Assembly (NCBI RefSeq): GCF_015160855.1
Contig: NZ_CP063373.1
Coordinates: 8,717,001-8,781,000 of the forward strand
DNA: 64,000 nucleotides
Origin: Streptomyces ferrugineus
Lineage (GTDB): Bacteria; Actinomycetota; Actinomycetes; Streptomycetales; Streptomycetaceae
Direction of reading: 5' to 3'
The notes beneath the pieces are model-generated. The model was not told the DNA's origin. It did not search any database and saw nothing but the letters and a program-made list of their open reading frames with translations. The position numbers and the translations under genes are program-made. Shown piece after piece: positions 44,727 through 54,209 of this stretch (position 1 is the first letter of the stretch; the number at the start of each line of letters is the position of its first letter).

Positions 44727-46724
44727 ATGACTGGCCCTGCCGTCTCGGTGATTGTCGCCGCGTACAACGCAATGCCCTATCTGACCAGATGTGTCACTTC
44801 TGTCGCCGAGCAGAGCATCGGCCGGGACAGGCTGGAGATCATCGTCGTCGACGACGGCTCGACAGACGGCACGGCCAAGGAACTTGACCGGCTGGCCGAC
44901 GAGTACCCGCAGCTGTTGCGGATCTTCCGGCAGGAGAACTCCGGCGGCCCCTCCGCGCCGCGCAACCTGGGTCTCGACCACGCCCGCGGACGGTTCGTGT
45001 TCTTCCTGGACGCCGACGACCACCTGGGGCCCGAGGCCCTGGAGCGCATGGTGGCCATGGCGGAGGAGAACGGCACCGACGTCGTGCTGGGCAAGATGGT
45101 GGGCGTCGGCGGGCGAGGCGCGCCCACCTCGATGTTCAAGCGCGACCAGCCGCGGACCGACGTCTTCTCGTCCCGGGTGTACTGGACGCTCAACCCGATG
45201 AAGATGTTCCGCCGGGAGCTGCTGGAGCGGCTCCGGCTGCGGTTCCCGACCGACCTGTCCATAGGTGAGGACCAGCTCTTCGTCGGCCCCGCCTACCTGC
45301 ACGCCCGGGGCATCTCCGTACTGGCCTCCTACGACTGCCTGTACTGGGTGCGCCGGGAGGACGAGGGCAACATCACGCTGCGCACGGGCGGCACCGAACC
45401 CCGGCTGGCCTTCCTGCCGCGCATGGTCGACATGATCCTCGAGAACGTGCCGGCCGGCCCGGGCCGCGACCACCTGGCGCACCGCCACCTCACCGTCGAG
45501 GTCCGCCAGCTCCTCGACCATCTGATGCGCGAACCCCGCCCCGTGCAGGAGAAGGCCCTCGCCCGCCTCGCCGAGACGATCGCACCGCTCTGGCACGAGG
45601 GGCTCTCCGAGCAGCTCTCGGCCATGGCCCTGCTGCGGCTGCACCTCGTACGCCACCAGATGCTGGACGAGCTGCTCGACCTCGTGCGGTTCGAACGGGA
45701 GCTGGCCCGGAGCAAGGTGGCGACTCCCGTCCTCGTGGACGGCGGCCGGGCCCTCGCCCGCTACCCGTTCCTGCGCGACCCCGCCCGCGCCATCCCCGAC
45801 ATCTGCTACGACGTCACCGACCGGCTCGGCGTACGCCACCACGTCACCCGGGCCGACCTGCGCGGCACCGTGCTGCGCCTGGCCGGGCACGGCTACCTCC
45901 ACCGCGTCGAGACCCGCGACGTCAGCACCGAGCTGGTGCTGCGCGAGCGCGACAGCAAGACGGAGTTCCGGCTGCCCGTCACCCACACCCCGACTCCGCA
46001 CGCGGGCGCGCAGGAGGACAAGGGGCGGTTCACCTACGACCGGGCCGGCTTCGAGGCCACCGTCGACATCGCCACGGCCGCCGACGGCAGCCCGCTCGGC
46101 GACGGGCTGTGGGACATCTCCCTCGCCATCGGCGCCCAGGGGATCACGCGCGAGGTCCGCATCGGCAGCAAGCGGGCCGGCGACGTGTCCGGCGAGGCCA
46201 CCACGCACATCGTGGACACCGCCGGGGGCCTGCGTGCCGTCACCCTGTACACCACCGACCCGCACGGCAACTTCACGCTCGACCTCGGTGAGCGCAAGCA
46301 CCCGGTACGGCGCCGGCTCACCGCCCGTCCGACGGTGCGGTGGGCCGCCGACGCCCCCACCGAGCTGGAGCTCACCGGCCGGTGCGCGCTCGCCGGGCAC
46401 CCGCAGGGCGCCCTCACCGTGACCCTGGACGACGGAGAGGGCCGCACCGTCGTCCACCAGGTCTCCGGTGACTCCCACCGCGGCGGTGAGTTCACCGTCC
46501 GGATCCCCGTCACCGATCTCCCCGCCGGTGTCTGGCGCGGCTCACTCGGACTCGGCACCTGGTCGGCTCCCCTGCCCGCGCTGCCCAAGAAGCTCGGGGC
46601 GGCGAAGTGGCGGCGGACCCTGCCCTGGTACGCCAAGCCGGCGACGGGCGGCGGCGACGGATTCGCCCTCCAGGTCGCCAGGACCGATCTCGTCCGCGCG
46701 GTCGCCCGCCGGATCAAAGGCTGA
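44727..46724 (+). CDS. Family 2 glycosyltransferase with C-terminal beta domain
   Basis: 665 residues, ATG at 44727 with TTGGAGAA upstream. The GT-A domain (about 1-250) has VSVIVAAYNAMPYL, the nucleotide motif VVDDGSTDGT and the metal motif FFLDADD. A helical section (about 250-400) and a long beta-rich C-terminus (about 430-650) follow, a layout seen in polymer-forming GT2 enzymes such as wall teichoic acid or capsule transferases. No membrane helix is evident. Donor and acceptor are unknown. Confidence 0.9.
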   Translation: MTGPAVSVIVAAYNAMPYLTRCVTSVAEQSIGRDRLEIIVVDDGSTDGTAKELDRLADEYPQLLRIFRQENSGGPSAPRNLGLDHARGRFVFFLDADDHLGPEALERMVAMAEENGTDVVLGKMVGVGGRGAPTSMFKRDQPRTDVFSSRVYWTLNPMKMFRRELLERLRLRFPTDLSIGEDQLFVGPAYLHARGISVLASYDCLYWVRREDEGNITLRTGGTEPRLAFLPRMVDMILENVPAGPGRDHLAHRHLTVEVRQLLDHLMREPRPVQEKALARLAETIAPLWHEGLSEQLSAMALLRLHLVRHQMLDELLDLVRFERELARSKVATPVLVDGGRALARYPFLRDPARAIPDICYDVTDRLGVRHHVTRADLRGTVLRLAGHGYLHRVETRDVSTELVLRERDSKTEFRLPVTHTPTPHAGAQEDKGRFTYDRAGFEATVDIATAADGSPLGDGLWDISLAIGAQGITREVRIGSKRAGDVSGEATTHIVDTAGGLRAVTLYTTDPHGNFTLDLGERKHPVRRRLTARPTVRWAADAPTELELTGRCALAGHPQGALTVTLDDGEGRTVVHQVSGDSHRGGEFTVRIPVTDLPAGVWRGSLGLGTWSAPLPALPKKLGAAKWRRTLPWYAKPATGGGDGFALQVARTDLVRAVARRIKG

Positions 46725-46780
46725 GATCAAGGGCCGAGTCACACAGGCGTCGGCTTCGAGTGCCCGCCCGGGACCCGCGG

Positions 46781-47566
46781 CTACTTGGGCCTCTTGGGGT
46801 TCCCCTGTCCCCTGCCCGGCTTGTCGTCGGTCTCGGCCGGTGCCGGTGATGTCGTGGGGGCGGTCGGAGTGGGCGCGGTCGCCGTAGCGGGGCCGGGCGA
46901 GGACTCGGCCGGTTCGTCGTCGGAGTCCTCCGCCCCGGACGGGCTCGCCGACGCGTCCGGGGATCCCGGGCGCGCCGGATCGGTGCCGTCGGAGGAGCGG
47001 ACGGAGGCCGAGGGCCCTTCGGAAGGGCCCGTGAGGTCCGCCGGGTCCTTCGCCGTCGGGCTCGTACGGTCGTCCTCCCCCTGTGTCCCGCCCGCCGACG
47101 ACCCCGAGAGGGAGAAGCCGGCTATCAGCGCCGCCGCCGACACCGCCCCCACCGCGCCGGCCGCCATCGCCACGCGCCGCGAGCGCCAGGCACTGGGCTT
47201 GCGCCGCGAGCCCCGGCCCGCGCCGCCCACGCGTCGGCCGCGTTCCTGACGGAAGCCGTCGACCTCGCGATAACCCCCGGGCCCGGCCGTCCCGCCGGTC
47301 GCCGCGTCGGCCGCTCCATGGTCCTCGTCGACCACCGGCGGCAGCTTCGTCGTCTCGTCGTACGCGTTCTGCCAGCCGTGCGCGGTCGCCGGGTCGGCGT
47401 ACTCGTCGTACGACGGGGACACCTCGGGCTGGGGGTGGTACACGCGCGGGGGTACCTGTGGCCCGCCATCCTCCCGGTACGCACGGTGGACGTCGGGCGC
47501 GTCGGCCGCGTGGTCGGCGGCATCCGCTCCGTGCATCCCGTGTTCGTACTCTGGCGGCCTGGACAT
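46781..47566 (-). CDS. Low-complexity single-pass membrane protein
   Basis: 261 residues. An acidic, histidine/proline-rich cytoplasmic arm (about 1-120) and a basic patch (RRKPSAWRSRR) precede one membrane helix (about 131-155). The outer tail of about 105 residues is rich in Ser, Pro, Thr and Asp (SSPGPATATAPTPTAPT), typical of wall-spanning disordered segments, and ends in KPGRGQGNPKRPK. No catalytic domain is recognised. It is convergent with the glycosyltransferase and divergent from the aminotransferase. Confidence 0.7.
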   Translation of the reverse strand: MSRPPEYEHGMHGADAADHAADAPDVHRAYREDGGPQVPPRVYHPQPEVSPSYDEYADPATAHGWQNAYDETTKLPPVVDEDHGAADAATGGTAGPGGYREVDGFRQERGRRVGGAGRGSRRKPSAWRSRRVAMAAGAVGAVSAAALIAGFSLSGSSAGGTQGEDDRTSPTAKDPADLTGPSEGPSASVRSSDGTDPARPGSPDASASPSGAEDSDDEPAESSPGPATATAPTPTAPTTSPAPAETDDKPGRGQGNPKRPK

Positions 47567-47692
47567 GGCCGCGCATTGTAAGGGCGAGAGGGGCCGACGG
47601 GACAGTTACCCGCGATAACGACCCAAACCACCACGTCTCACGTGTCGGAAAACACGGCCCAAGGTGCGTTACCGGGCCGTAAGCTCCATGAC

Positions 47693-48904
47693 ATGCAGGT
47701 GATCCAGTCGACCAAGCTCGCCAACGTCTGTTACGAGATCCGGGGCCCGGTGCTCGAGGAGGCGATGCGGCTCGAGTCGGCAGGGCATCGGATCCTCAAG
47801 CTGAACACCGGCAACCCGGCCGCGTTCGGCTTCGAGTGCCCGCCCGAGATCCTGGAGGACATCCTCCGCAACGTCTCGACGTCCCACGGCTACGGCGACG
47901 CCAAGGGCCTGCTGGCCGCGCGCCGCGCGGTCGTGATGCACAACCAGACCCTCGGCATCGAGACCGACGTCGAGCACGTCTTCATCGGCAACGGCGCCTC
48001 CGAGCTGATCGTCATGGCCATGCAGGCGCTGCTCGACGACGGGGACGAGGTGCTCGTCCCGGCACCCGACTACCCCCTGTGGACCGCCGCCGTGTCCCTG
48101 TCCGGCGGCACCGCCGTGCACTACCGGTGCGACGAGCAGGCCGACTGGATGCCCGACCTCGCCGACATCGAGCGCAAGGTCACCGACCGCACCAAGGCCA
48201 TCGTCATCATCAACCCCAACAACCCGACGGGGGCCGTATACGACGAGGCCATGCTGCGCGGGCTGACGGACATCGCCCGGCGGCACAACCTCCTCGTCTG
48301 CTCCGACGAGATCTACGACAAGATCCTCTACGACGGCGCCACCCACACCCCGACCGCCGCCGTCGCCCCCGACCTGCTCACCCTCACCTTCAACGGCATG
48401 TCGAAGGCGTACCGCGTCGCCGGGTACCGGGTGGGATGGATGTCGATCTCGGGCCCGCGCGCCCACGCCGACTCCTATATCGAGGGCCTCACCATCCTCG
48501 CGAACATGCGGCTGTGCGCGAACATGCCCGGTCAGCACGGGGTGGTCGCCGCGCTCAGCGGGCGGCAGACCATCAACGACCTGGTGCTGCCCGGCGGGCG
48601 GCTGAAGGAGCAGATGGACGTCGCGTACGAGCTGCTGACGCAGATCCCCGGCGTGACGTGCGTACGGCCGAAGGGGGCGCTGTATCTCTTCCCTCGGCTC
48701 GACCCCAAGGTGTTCAAGATCAGGGACGACCGGCAGCTCGTCCTGGACCTGCTGCGCCGCGAGAAGATCATGGTCGTCCAGGGCTCGGGCTTCAACTGGC
48801 CGGAGTCGGACCACTTCCGGGTGGTGACCCTGCCGACGGTCACGGATCTGCGGGACGCGGTGGGGCGGATCGGGCGGTTCCTGGACGGGTACGGCCAGCC
48901 GTAG
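47693..48904 (+). CDS. Alanine/aspartate-type class I aminotransferase
   Basis: 403 residues from an ATG at 47693; a GTG at 47642 would add 17 residues and lacks support. The fold type I PLP enzyme motifs are present: INPNNPTGAVY, CSDEIYDKILYD and the PLP lysine motif GMSKAYRVAGYRVGWM near residue 245, with the substrate arginine in HFRVVTLP near 380. It is closest in feel to AlaA-type alanine-pyruvate aminotransferases of actinomycetes, acting in the cytoplasm on small 2-oxo acids. Confidence 0.92.
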   Translation: MQVIQSTKLANVCYEIRGPVLEEAMRLESAGHRILKLNTGNPAAFGFECPPEILEDILRNVSTSHGYGDAKGLLAARRAVVMHNQTLGIETDVEHVFIGNGASELIVMAMQALLDDGDEVLVPAPDYPLWTAAVSLSGGTAVHYRCDEQADWMPDLADIERKVTDRTKAIVIINPNNPTGAVYDEAMLRGLTDIARRHNLLVCSDEIYDKILYDGATHTPTAAVAPDLLTLTFNGMSKAYRVAGYRVGWMSISGPRAHADSYIEGLTILANMRLCANMPGQHGVVAALSGRQTINDLVLPGGRLKEQMDVAYELLTQIPGVTCVRPKGALYLFPRLDPKVFKIRDDRQLVLDLLRREKIMVVQGSGFNWPESDHFRVVTLPTVTDLRDAVGRIGRFLDGYGQP

Positions 48905-48925
48905 ATCTTTTAGACTCGCTCAACT

Positions 48926-48940
48926 TTAGACGGAATCTAA
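48926..48940. promoter_or_regulatory. A+T-rich palindrome before the small protein gene
   Basis: TTAGACGGAATCTAA has 5-bp arms, and TTAGAC recurs upstream at 48910-48915. A TAGGAT box at 48943-48948 could be a -10 element. This is an unusually A+T-rich patch and may be an operator for the gene at 48977. Confidence 0.35.
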
Positions 48941-48976
48941 GCTAGGATGGCTTCCTGACAGCACAGGAGGCCATCC

Positions 48977-49399
48977 ATGTACGAACCGATCCGCACCAAG
49001 TCGGTCCACAGCACGATGGCCGGCACGACTTCCGACTTTCCGCACCGCTCCCGCGAGGAGGAGCTGGACATCCAGCTCGCGGGGCACCTCGCGGCGCTGC
49101 TGGCCGTCACCGATGAGCTGCGCGCGCTCGAACCGTCCACCGACCTCGACGCGGCCGCCGAACGGCTCGCCGATCAGGTGGCCCGGCTGCGGGAGGGGCG
49201 AGTGCCGGCCCGTACGGCTGCCTCCGGCGGTGAGCCGAAGCTCGCGGCACTGCATCGTCGGGCGCATGCCCTCGCCGGACGGGCGCTGGTCGTCGCCGCG
49301 TCGCGGGCCGACACCGCGGCGGCCATTCTGGCCGCCGAGCGTATGGATGCGCATGCGGCCGCGCAGGCTGAGCCACAGGAGTTGACCGGCGTCGGCTGA
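48977..49399 (+). CDS. Small helical conserved protein of unknown function
   Basis: 140 residues with a strong ACAGGAGG ribosome site before the ATG. After a 25-residue leader (MYEPIRTKSVHSTMAG) the protein is almost wholly alpha-helical and alanine-rich, with heptad-like spacing (DIQLAGHLAALLAVTDELRAL and AAERLADQVARLREG). No signal peptide, membrane helix or cysteines are seen. I recognise no functional family. Its own leader contains the A+T-rich palindrome noted above. Confidence 0.75.
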   Translation: MYEPIRTKSVHSTMAGTTSDFPHRSREEELDIQLAGHLAALLAVTDELRALEPSTDLDAAAERLADQVARLREGRVPARTAASGGEPKLAALHRRAHALAGRALVVAASRADTAAAILAAERMDAHAAAQAEPQELTGVG

Positions 49400-49433
49400 C
49401 ACTTCACTGCGTTGGCTCTGGCCGACGTTCGCC

Positions 49434-49545
49434 TTGGCCGTGGGGGTTTCTGTCGTGCGGCGGCCACGGGTTGTCTGTGGCTGGTCGCGCCCACGCGGCG
49501 GAGCCGCATATCGATACAGCCCCGCGCCCCTAACGGGGCGCCCCT
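49434..49545. repeat. Streptomyces-type intergenic repeat
   Basis: The segment includes GTCTGTGGCTGGTCGCGCC, GCGGCGGAGCCGC and CAGCCCCGCGCCCC, strings that recur between genes in many Streptomyces genomes (from memory). It ends in a hairpin, GCGCCCC (49524-49530) with GGGGCGC (49535-49541), which could act as a terminator for the small protein gene. It is the in-place example of the repeat classes found inside two genes of this window. Confidence 0.7.
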
Positions 49546-49633
49546 CGGCCCCGTGTTGTAACGGGACCCGTACGACACCTCCCGTTCATCCCCCTCGACG
49601 GGGAACGTTGGATTCCGCGAGCACTCTCCCGGT

Positions 49634-50698
49634 GTGAGACGTATCGCAGGAATCGTCCTCGCGGTGTTGCTGATCGGTGGCGTGGTGGCCGCCGTCGTCG
49701 CGGGCCGCAGCGATGAGGACAAGGGCACGGCAACGAAGACCGTGCGCGCAGTGATCGGGTCGGAGAAGGCCGAGTTCTTCGCCGATCCCGACGTCGTGGA
49801 CGCCCTAGCCGCCAAGGGCTACACCGTGAAGGCCGAGACCTCCGGGTCCTGGGCCATGGAGGGGCTGGACCTCAAGGGCTACGACCTCGCGCTCCCGTCG
49901 AGCCAGGCGCCGGCCCGTGAGCTCGCCGCGAAGTACGAGGTGACGGGGACGCTGCCGCGGCCCTTCTACTCGCCCCTCGTCGTCGTGGCGCACAAGAACG
50001 CCGCCGAGGTGCTCGCGGCCAACGGGCTCGCCACGCTGGACGAGGCCCACCGCGGCACGCTGAAGATGGCCGCCTATCTGGGTGCCGCCCGCGCCGACCG
50101 TACCTGGCAGCAGCTCAAGGGGGCGCAGAAGTACGGGGAGTTGACGGGGACGCTGTACCTGTCCAGTACCGATCCCGAGACCTCGAACTCCGGCGCCCTC
50201 TACCTCGCCGCCGCCTCCTACGTCGAGAACGGCGCCAAGGTCGTCGCCACCGACGCCGAGGTCGGCCGTACCGCGCCGCTGCTGCGCAAGCTGGTCAGTG
50301 TGCAGGGCGCCCAGCAGTCCAGCAGTGACGCCGTCTTCCGGGACTTCGTCAGCGGTGCCGGCAATCCGCTCGTCGTGGTCTACGAGTCCCAGGTCGCCTC
50401 GCTATTGGCGCGAGGGCAGCAGCCGGAGGACCTGGTCGTCCTCTACCCGGACACCACGGTCAACAGCGACCACACGGTCGTATCGCTGACCGAGAACGGC
50501 AGGGCCGTCGCCGAACTCCTCTCCGACGATCCGAAGCTGCGCGAGCTGGAGGCCCGGCACGGGTTCCGTCCGCAGGGCGAGGCCGTCGAGTTCGCCTCGG
50601 ACACCACGTACCTCAAGCAGGAACTGACCGGCGTCCACCAGGCGGCCGTGCCCACCTCCGAGGTGCTGCACGAGCTGGCGCGGCGGGCGCGCGGATAG
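49634..50698 (+). CDS. Membrane-anchored solute-binding-like protein of the TelA/VWA operon
   Basis: 354 residues from a GTG at 49634. One N-terminal membrane helix (about 3-24) anchors a periplasmic-binding-protein-like domain (about 38-350), with FFADPDVVDALAAKGYTV and STDPETSNSGALYLAAASYV resembling ligand-loop regions of class II binding proteins. There is no lipobox. No ABC permease or ATPase is nearby, so it may sense rather than import. The next gene, telA, starts 14 bases after its stop. Confidence 0.8.
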   Translation: MRRIAGIVLAVLLIGGVVAAVVAGRSDEDKGTATKTVRAVIGSEKAEFFADPDVVDALAAKGYTVKAETSGSWAMEGLDLKGYDLALPSSQAPARELAAKYEVTGTLPRPFYSPLVVVAHKNAAEVLAANGLATLDEAHRGTLKMAAYLGAARADRTWQQLKGAQKYGELTGTLYLSSTDPETSNSGALYLAAASYVENGAKVVATDAEVGRTAPLLRKLVSVQGAQQSSSDAVFRDFVSGAGNPLVVVYESQVASLLARGQQPEDLVVLYPDTTVNSDHTVVSLTENGRAVAELLSDDPKLRELEARHGFRPQGEAVEFASDTTYLKQELTGVHQAAVPTSEVLHELARRARG

Positions 50699-50712
50699 GG
50701 GGACCACCGCAC

Positions 50713-51885
50713 ATGAACAACGACAACGACGACACCTTCGTCCTCACACCGCCAGAGCCCGTGGCCGCCGTGCCGCGCGAGAAGGCCGGCGGACTCGTCC
50801 CGGTCGACGACGGCGTCCGCGCCGGCATGGCCGACAAGGCCGCCGCCTATGTCGAGGGGCTCGCGGCGCTCGACGCCCGCTCCCCCGAGTTCGCCGGCAA
50901 GGTCGGTGAGATCACCGCGCTGGGTGCCGGTGACATGCGGGCCGCCGCCGCCCAGTCCAACCGGATGCTGGAGCGGACCGTCCGCAGCCTGCCCGACCGG
51001 GGCGGGGACGCCCAGTCGCAGGTCGCGGGCTCGCTCGTCGAGCTGCGGAGGGTGGTCGAGGACCTGGACCCGCGGGATCTGCCCGCCGCCAAGGGACGCA
51101 GGTTCCTCTCCAGGCTGCCCGGTGGCAACAGGCTGCGGGACCACGTCGCCAAGTACGCCTCCGCGCAGGGGACCCTCAACAAGATCGTGGGATCGCTGCG
51201 GGGCGGGCAGGACGAGCTGCGGCGGGACAACGCCGCCCTGCAGACCGAGCGGGTGCGGCTCTGGGAGACCATGGGCAAGCTCCAGGAGTACGTCGTGCTG
51301 ACCGAGGCCCTGGACACGGCCGTCGAGCAGCACATCGGCCGGGTCATGGACCCTCAGCAGGCCGACAGCCTGCGCGCCGACGTCCTCTTCCCGGTCCGGC
51401 AGAAGCACCAGGACCTGCTCACCCAGCTCGCGGTGTGCGCGCAGGGCTACCTCGCCATGGACGTCGTACGACGCAACAACGAGGAGCTGATCAAGGGCGT
51501 CGACCGGGCCGCGACCACCACCGTCTCCGCGCTGCGGATCTCCGTGATGCTGGCCTCCGCGCTCGACAACCAGAAGAAGGTCATCGAGCAGGTCAACGCC
51601 CTGCGCGGGACCACCGAGGACCTCATCCGGGGCAACGCGGAGATGCTGGCCACGCAGAGCGGCGAGATCCAGCGCATCGCCGCCGACCCGGCGGTGGGAG
51701 CGGAGACCCTGCGCGGCGCCTTCCAGCAGATCTACCGCACCCTCGACGCCATCGACAGCTACAAGGTCCAGGCGACCGAGGCGATGGCGGCGACGGTGGA
51801 GAGCCTGACCGCCGAACTGGAGCACGCGAGCGGCTACCTGGAGCGCAGCCGTGCGCAGGGCGCGCTGGAGGGCGGTCTCGGATGA
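50713..51885 (+). CDS. telA: TelA-like toxic-anion resistance protein
   Basis: 390 residues, soluble and largely helical, with the TelA family core from about 50 to 370 (ALDTAVEQHIGRVMDPQQADSL, then LDNQKKVIEQVNALRGTTEDLI). TelA proteins are linked to tellurite and other envelope stress resistance, but their chemistry is not established. Here the gene sits between a solute-binding-like protein and a VWA lipoprotein, overlapping the latter by 4 bases, so the three are probably made as a unit. Confidence 0.9.
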   Translation: MNNDNDDTFVLTPPEPVAAVPREKAGGLVPVDDGVRAGMADKAAAYVEGLAALDARSPEFAGKVGEITALGAGDMRAAAAQSNRMLERTVRSLPDRGGDAQSQVAGSLVELRRVVEDLDPRDLPAAKGRRFLSRLPGGNRLRDHVAKYASAQGTLNKIVGSLRGGQDELRRDNAALQTERVRLWETMGKLQEYVVLTEALDTAVEQHIGRVMDPQQADSLRADVLFPVRQKHQDLLTQLAVCAQGYLAMDVVRRNNEELIKGVDRAATTTVSALRISVMLASALDNQKKVIEQVNALRGTTEDLIRGNAEMLATQSGEIQRIAADPAVGAETLRGAFQQIYRTLDAIDSYKVQATEAMAATVESLTAELEHASGYLERSRAQGALEGGLG

Positions 51886-53432
51886 GAACACGACTGCTCG
51901 CCGCCGCGCTCGCCGCGGCGGCCCTGCTGACGACGGCCTCCTGCACCTCGCAGAAGACGGACGACAAGGCACGGAACGGCCCACGGCCCGGCACCCTCCG
52001 CGTCCTCGCCTCCAGCGAACTCAGCGACATGGCCCCGGTGCTCGACCGGATCGCCGACGACACCGGCGTCACGGTCCGGCCCACCTACATGGGCACCCTC
52101 GACGCCGTGGAGCTGCTGACCAAGGGCGAGGCGGACGGGCGGTACGACGCGCTGTGGCTGTCCTCCAACGACTATCTGCGGCTGCGGCCCGAGGCGGCGA
52201 AGAAGGTCGTGTCGGAGACCCCGGTGATGTCGAGCCCGGTCGCCATCGGCGTGCGGACCACGGCCCTCGGCACCCTGGGCTGGAAGCCGGACGACGTCAC
52301 CTGGTCGCAGATCGAGCGGGCCGTGCAGGACGGCCGGCTGACCTACGGCATGACCGACCCGGCCCGCTCCAACTCCGGCTTCGCCACCCTCGTCTCGGTC
52401 GCCTCGGCCCTGTCCGGCGCCCAGTCCGCGCTCACCGACGCCGACGTCGCGAAGGCCACGCCCAAGCTCAAGGAGTTCTTCACCGGGCAGAAGCTGACGT
52501 CGGGCTCTTCGGGCTGGCTGGCGGCGGCGTACGAGCGGCGCGGGAACGTCGACGCGCTGCTCAACTACGAGTCCGTCCTCAAGGGCATCCCGGGCCTGAC
52601 CGTGATCCGCCCCAAGGACGGCGTCGTCACCGCCGACTACCCGCTGTCCTCCCTCGCGTCGACGGACACCGCGGCCCGCGAGGACGTCCGCCGCCTGGCC
52701 GAGGCCCTGCGCACCGACGACATCCAGCGGCTGATCACCGAGCGCACCCATCGCCGCCCGGTCGTCGCCTCCGTCGACCCCGCGCCCGGCCTCGACACCG
52801 GCCGGCGGCGCGAACTGCCCTTCCCGGGCACCCGTTCCGTCGCCGACGGACTGCTCGACTCGTACGAGAACGAGCTGCGCCGCCCGTCCAGGACGGTCTA
52901 CGTCCTCGACACCTCGGGCTCCATGGAGGGCGACCGGCTGGCGAAGCTGAAGCGGGCACTCACCGACCTCACCGCCGACTTCCGGGAGCGCGAGGAGGTC
53001 ACTCTGATGCCGTTCGGATCGCAGGTGAAGAGCGTGCGCACGCATGTGGTGGAGCCGGCCGACCCCAGGTCCGGCCTGGAAGGGATCCGCGAGGACACCG
53101 AGGCGCTGTCCGCCGAGGGTGACACCGCGATCTACACCTCGCTGGAGAAGGCGTACGACCATCTCGGCGCCGGACGATCCCAGGACACGTTCACGTCGAT
53201 CGTGCTGATGACGGACGGCGAGAACACCACGGGCGCCGAGGCGCCGGACTTCGACTCCTTCTACGCCGGGCTGGACCGCGACCGGCGTGAGACGCCCGTC
53301 TTCCCCATCCTCTTCGGCGACTCCGACCAGTCCGAGCTGGAGCACATCGCCGAGCTGACCGGCGGCCGCCTCTTCGACGCCCAGGAGGGCTCACTGGACG
53401 GCGCCTTCGAGGAGATCCGTGGCTACCAGTAG
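51882..53432 (+). CDS. Lipoprotein with solute-binding-like and VWA domains
   Basis: 516 residues. The signal sequence ends at LTTASC, with lipid-modified C21. A binding-protein-like domain (about 35-310, TLRVLASSELSDMAPVLD, TDPARSNSGFATLVSV) is fused to a von Willebrand A domain (about 335-515) with an intact metal site: DTSGS near 342, a threonine in GDTAIYTS and MTDGEN. VWA domains mediate metal-dependent protein binding. The SNSG motif is shared with the protein encoded at 49634. It overlaps telA by 4 bases and the next gene by 14. Confidence 0.9.
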   Translation: MRTRLLAAALAAAALLTTASCTSQKTDDKARNGPRPGTLRVLASSELSDMAPVLDRIADDTGVTVRPTYMGTLDAVELLTKGEADGRYDALWLSSNDYLRLRPEAAKKVVSETPVMSSPVAIGVRTTALGTLGWKPDDVTWSQIERAVQDGRLTYGMTDPARSNSGFATLVSVASALSGAQSALTDADVAKATPKLKEFFTGQKLTSGSSGWLAAAYERRGNVDALLNYESVLKGIPGLTVIRPKDGVVTADYPLSSLASTDTAAREDVRRLAEALRTDDIQRLITERTHRRPVVASVDPAPGLDTGRRRELPFPGTRSVADGLLDSYENELRRPSRTVYVLDTSGSMEGDRLAKLKRALTDLTADFREREEVTLMPFGSQVKSVRTHVVEPADPRSGLEGIREDTEALSAEGDTAIYTSLEKAYDHLGAGRSQDTFTSIVLMTDGENTTGAEAPDFDSFYAGLDRDRRETPVFPILFGDSDQSELEHIAELTGGRLFDAQEGSLDGAFEEIRGYQ

Positions 53433-54030
53433 AGCTGTGGCGTACCTGGAGTCCCGCAAGAACATCGCCGGGAGCGCGTGCGGGCTGGCCGGCCTGACGC
53501 TGACCTTCACGGGGGTGGCGGGCCCGTACTGGCCGGTCGTGGTCGCGGGCCTGTACGGCGCGGGCGCCCTGATCGCCCCGCCGGAGCGGCCGGCGCTCCC
53601 CGAATTCCCGGACCCCTCGGCCCAACTGGACGAGCTGCGGGACGACTTCGAGAAGCTGCGCGGCTATCTGACGGACGTCGAACTGTCGGTCACGGCCGCG
53701 ACCCGACTGCGCGAACTCACCGAGCTACTGGCCGCGCTGCTCGACCGGGGTTGGGTGGCGGAGTTGCTCGCCCATGACCCGGAGGGCGTACATGTGCTCT
53801 CGCGCATCGTGCGGCGCGACCTTCCCGAGGCGGTCGACAGCTTCGTACGGACGCGGTGGTGGACGCGGATGTCGCCGGGCACGGAGTCTCCGGAACTGCA
53901 TCTGGAACGTCAGTTGGGCTTGCTGAAGAAGGACGCGGAGGGCCTGGCGGCCGGGCTGAGGGAGGGCGAGGCGCGCAGACAGGAGACCCACACCCGCTAC
54001 TTGGAAGACCGCTCACAGCAACGCCCCTAA
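53419..54030 (+). CDS. Membrane/coiled-coil protein ending the TelA/VWA operon
   Basis: 203 residues from a GTG at 53419 with GAGGAGATCC directly upstream, overlapping the VWA gene by 14 bases. Two short hydrophobic segments (about 15-35 and 36-55) form a likely membrane hairpin. The rest is a cytoplasmic helical domain (about 65-200) with long amphipathic helices (QLDELRDDFEKLRGYLTDVEL). No enzyme motif is seen. Its role is presumably to link the envelope complex to TelA. Confidence 0.8.
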   Translation: MATSRAVAYLESRKNIAGSACGLAGLTLTFTGVAGPYWPVVVAGLYGAGALIAPPERPALPEFPDPSAQLDELRDDFEKLRGYLTDVELSVTAATRLRELTELLAALLDRGWVAELLAHDPEGVHVLSRIVRRDLPEAVDSFVRTRWWTRMSPGTESPELHLERQLGLLKKDAEGLAAGLREGEARRQETHTRYLEDRSQQRP

Positions 54031-54057
54031 ATCGGCGAAGGCCTGCCGCTGCCGCAC

Positions 54058-54079
54058 TCCCCGTCGGGGCGGACGGGGA
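54058..54079. terminator. Hairpin between convergent genes
   Basis: TCCCCGTC (54058-54065) pairs perfectly with GACGGGGA (54072-54079) over a 6-base loop. It lies between the TelA/VWA operon and the convergent PEP carboxykinase gene and may stop transcription from the operon. Confidence 0.5.
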
Positions 54080-54209
54080 AGGCAGCGACAGGCCCAGGGC
54101 CACACACGCCGTTGTGCGCGGCCTCGCCGTACCGCACCGCGGCCGGCCGTGACGATGTTGCTGGTCAGGGCACACTCGGAGCCGGCCGCGGCGTCTGAGA
54201 GGGCTGGGT

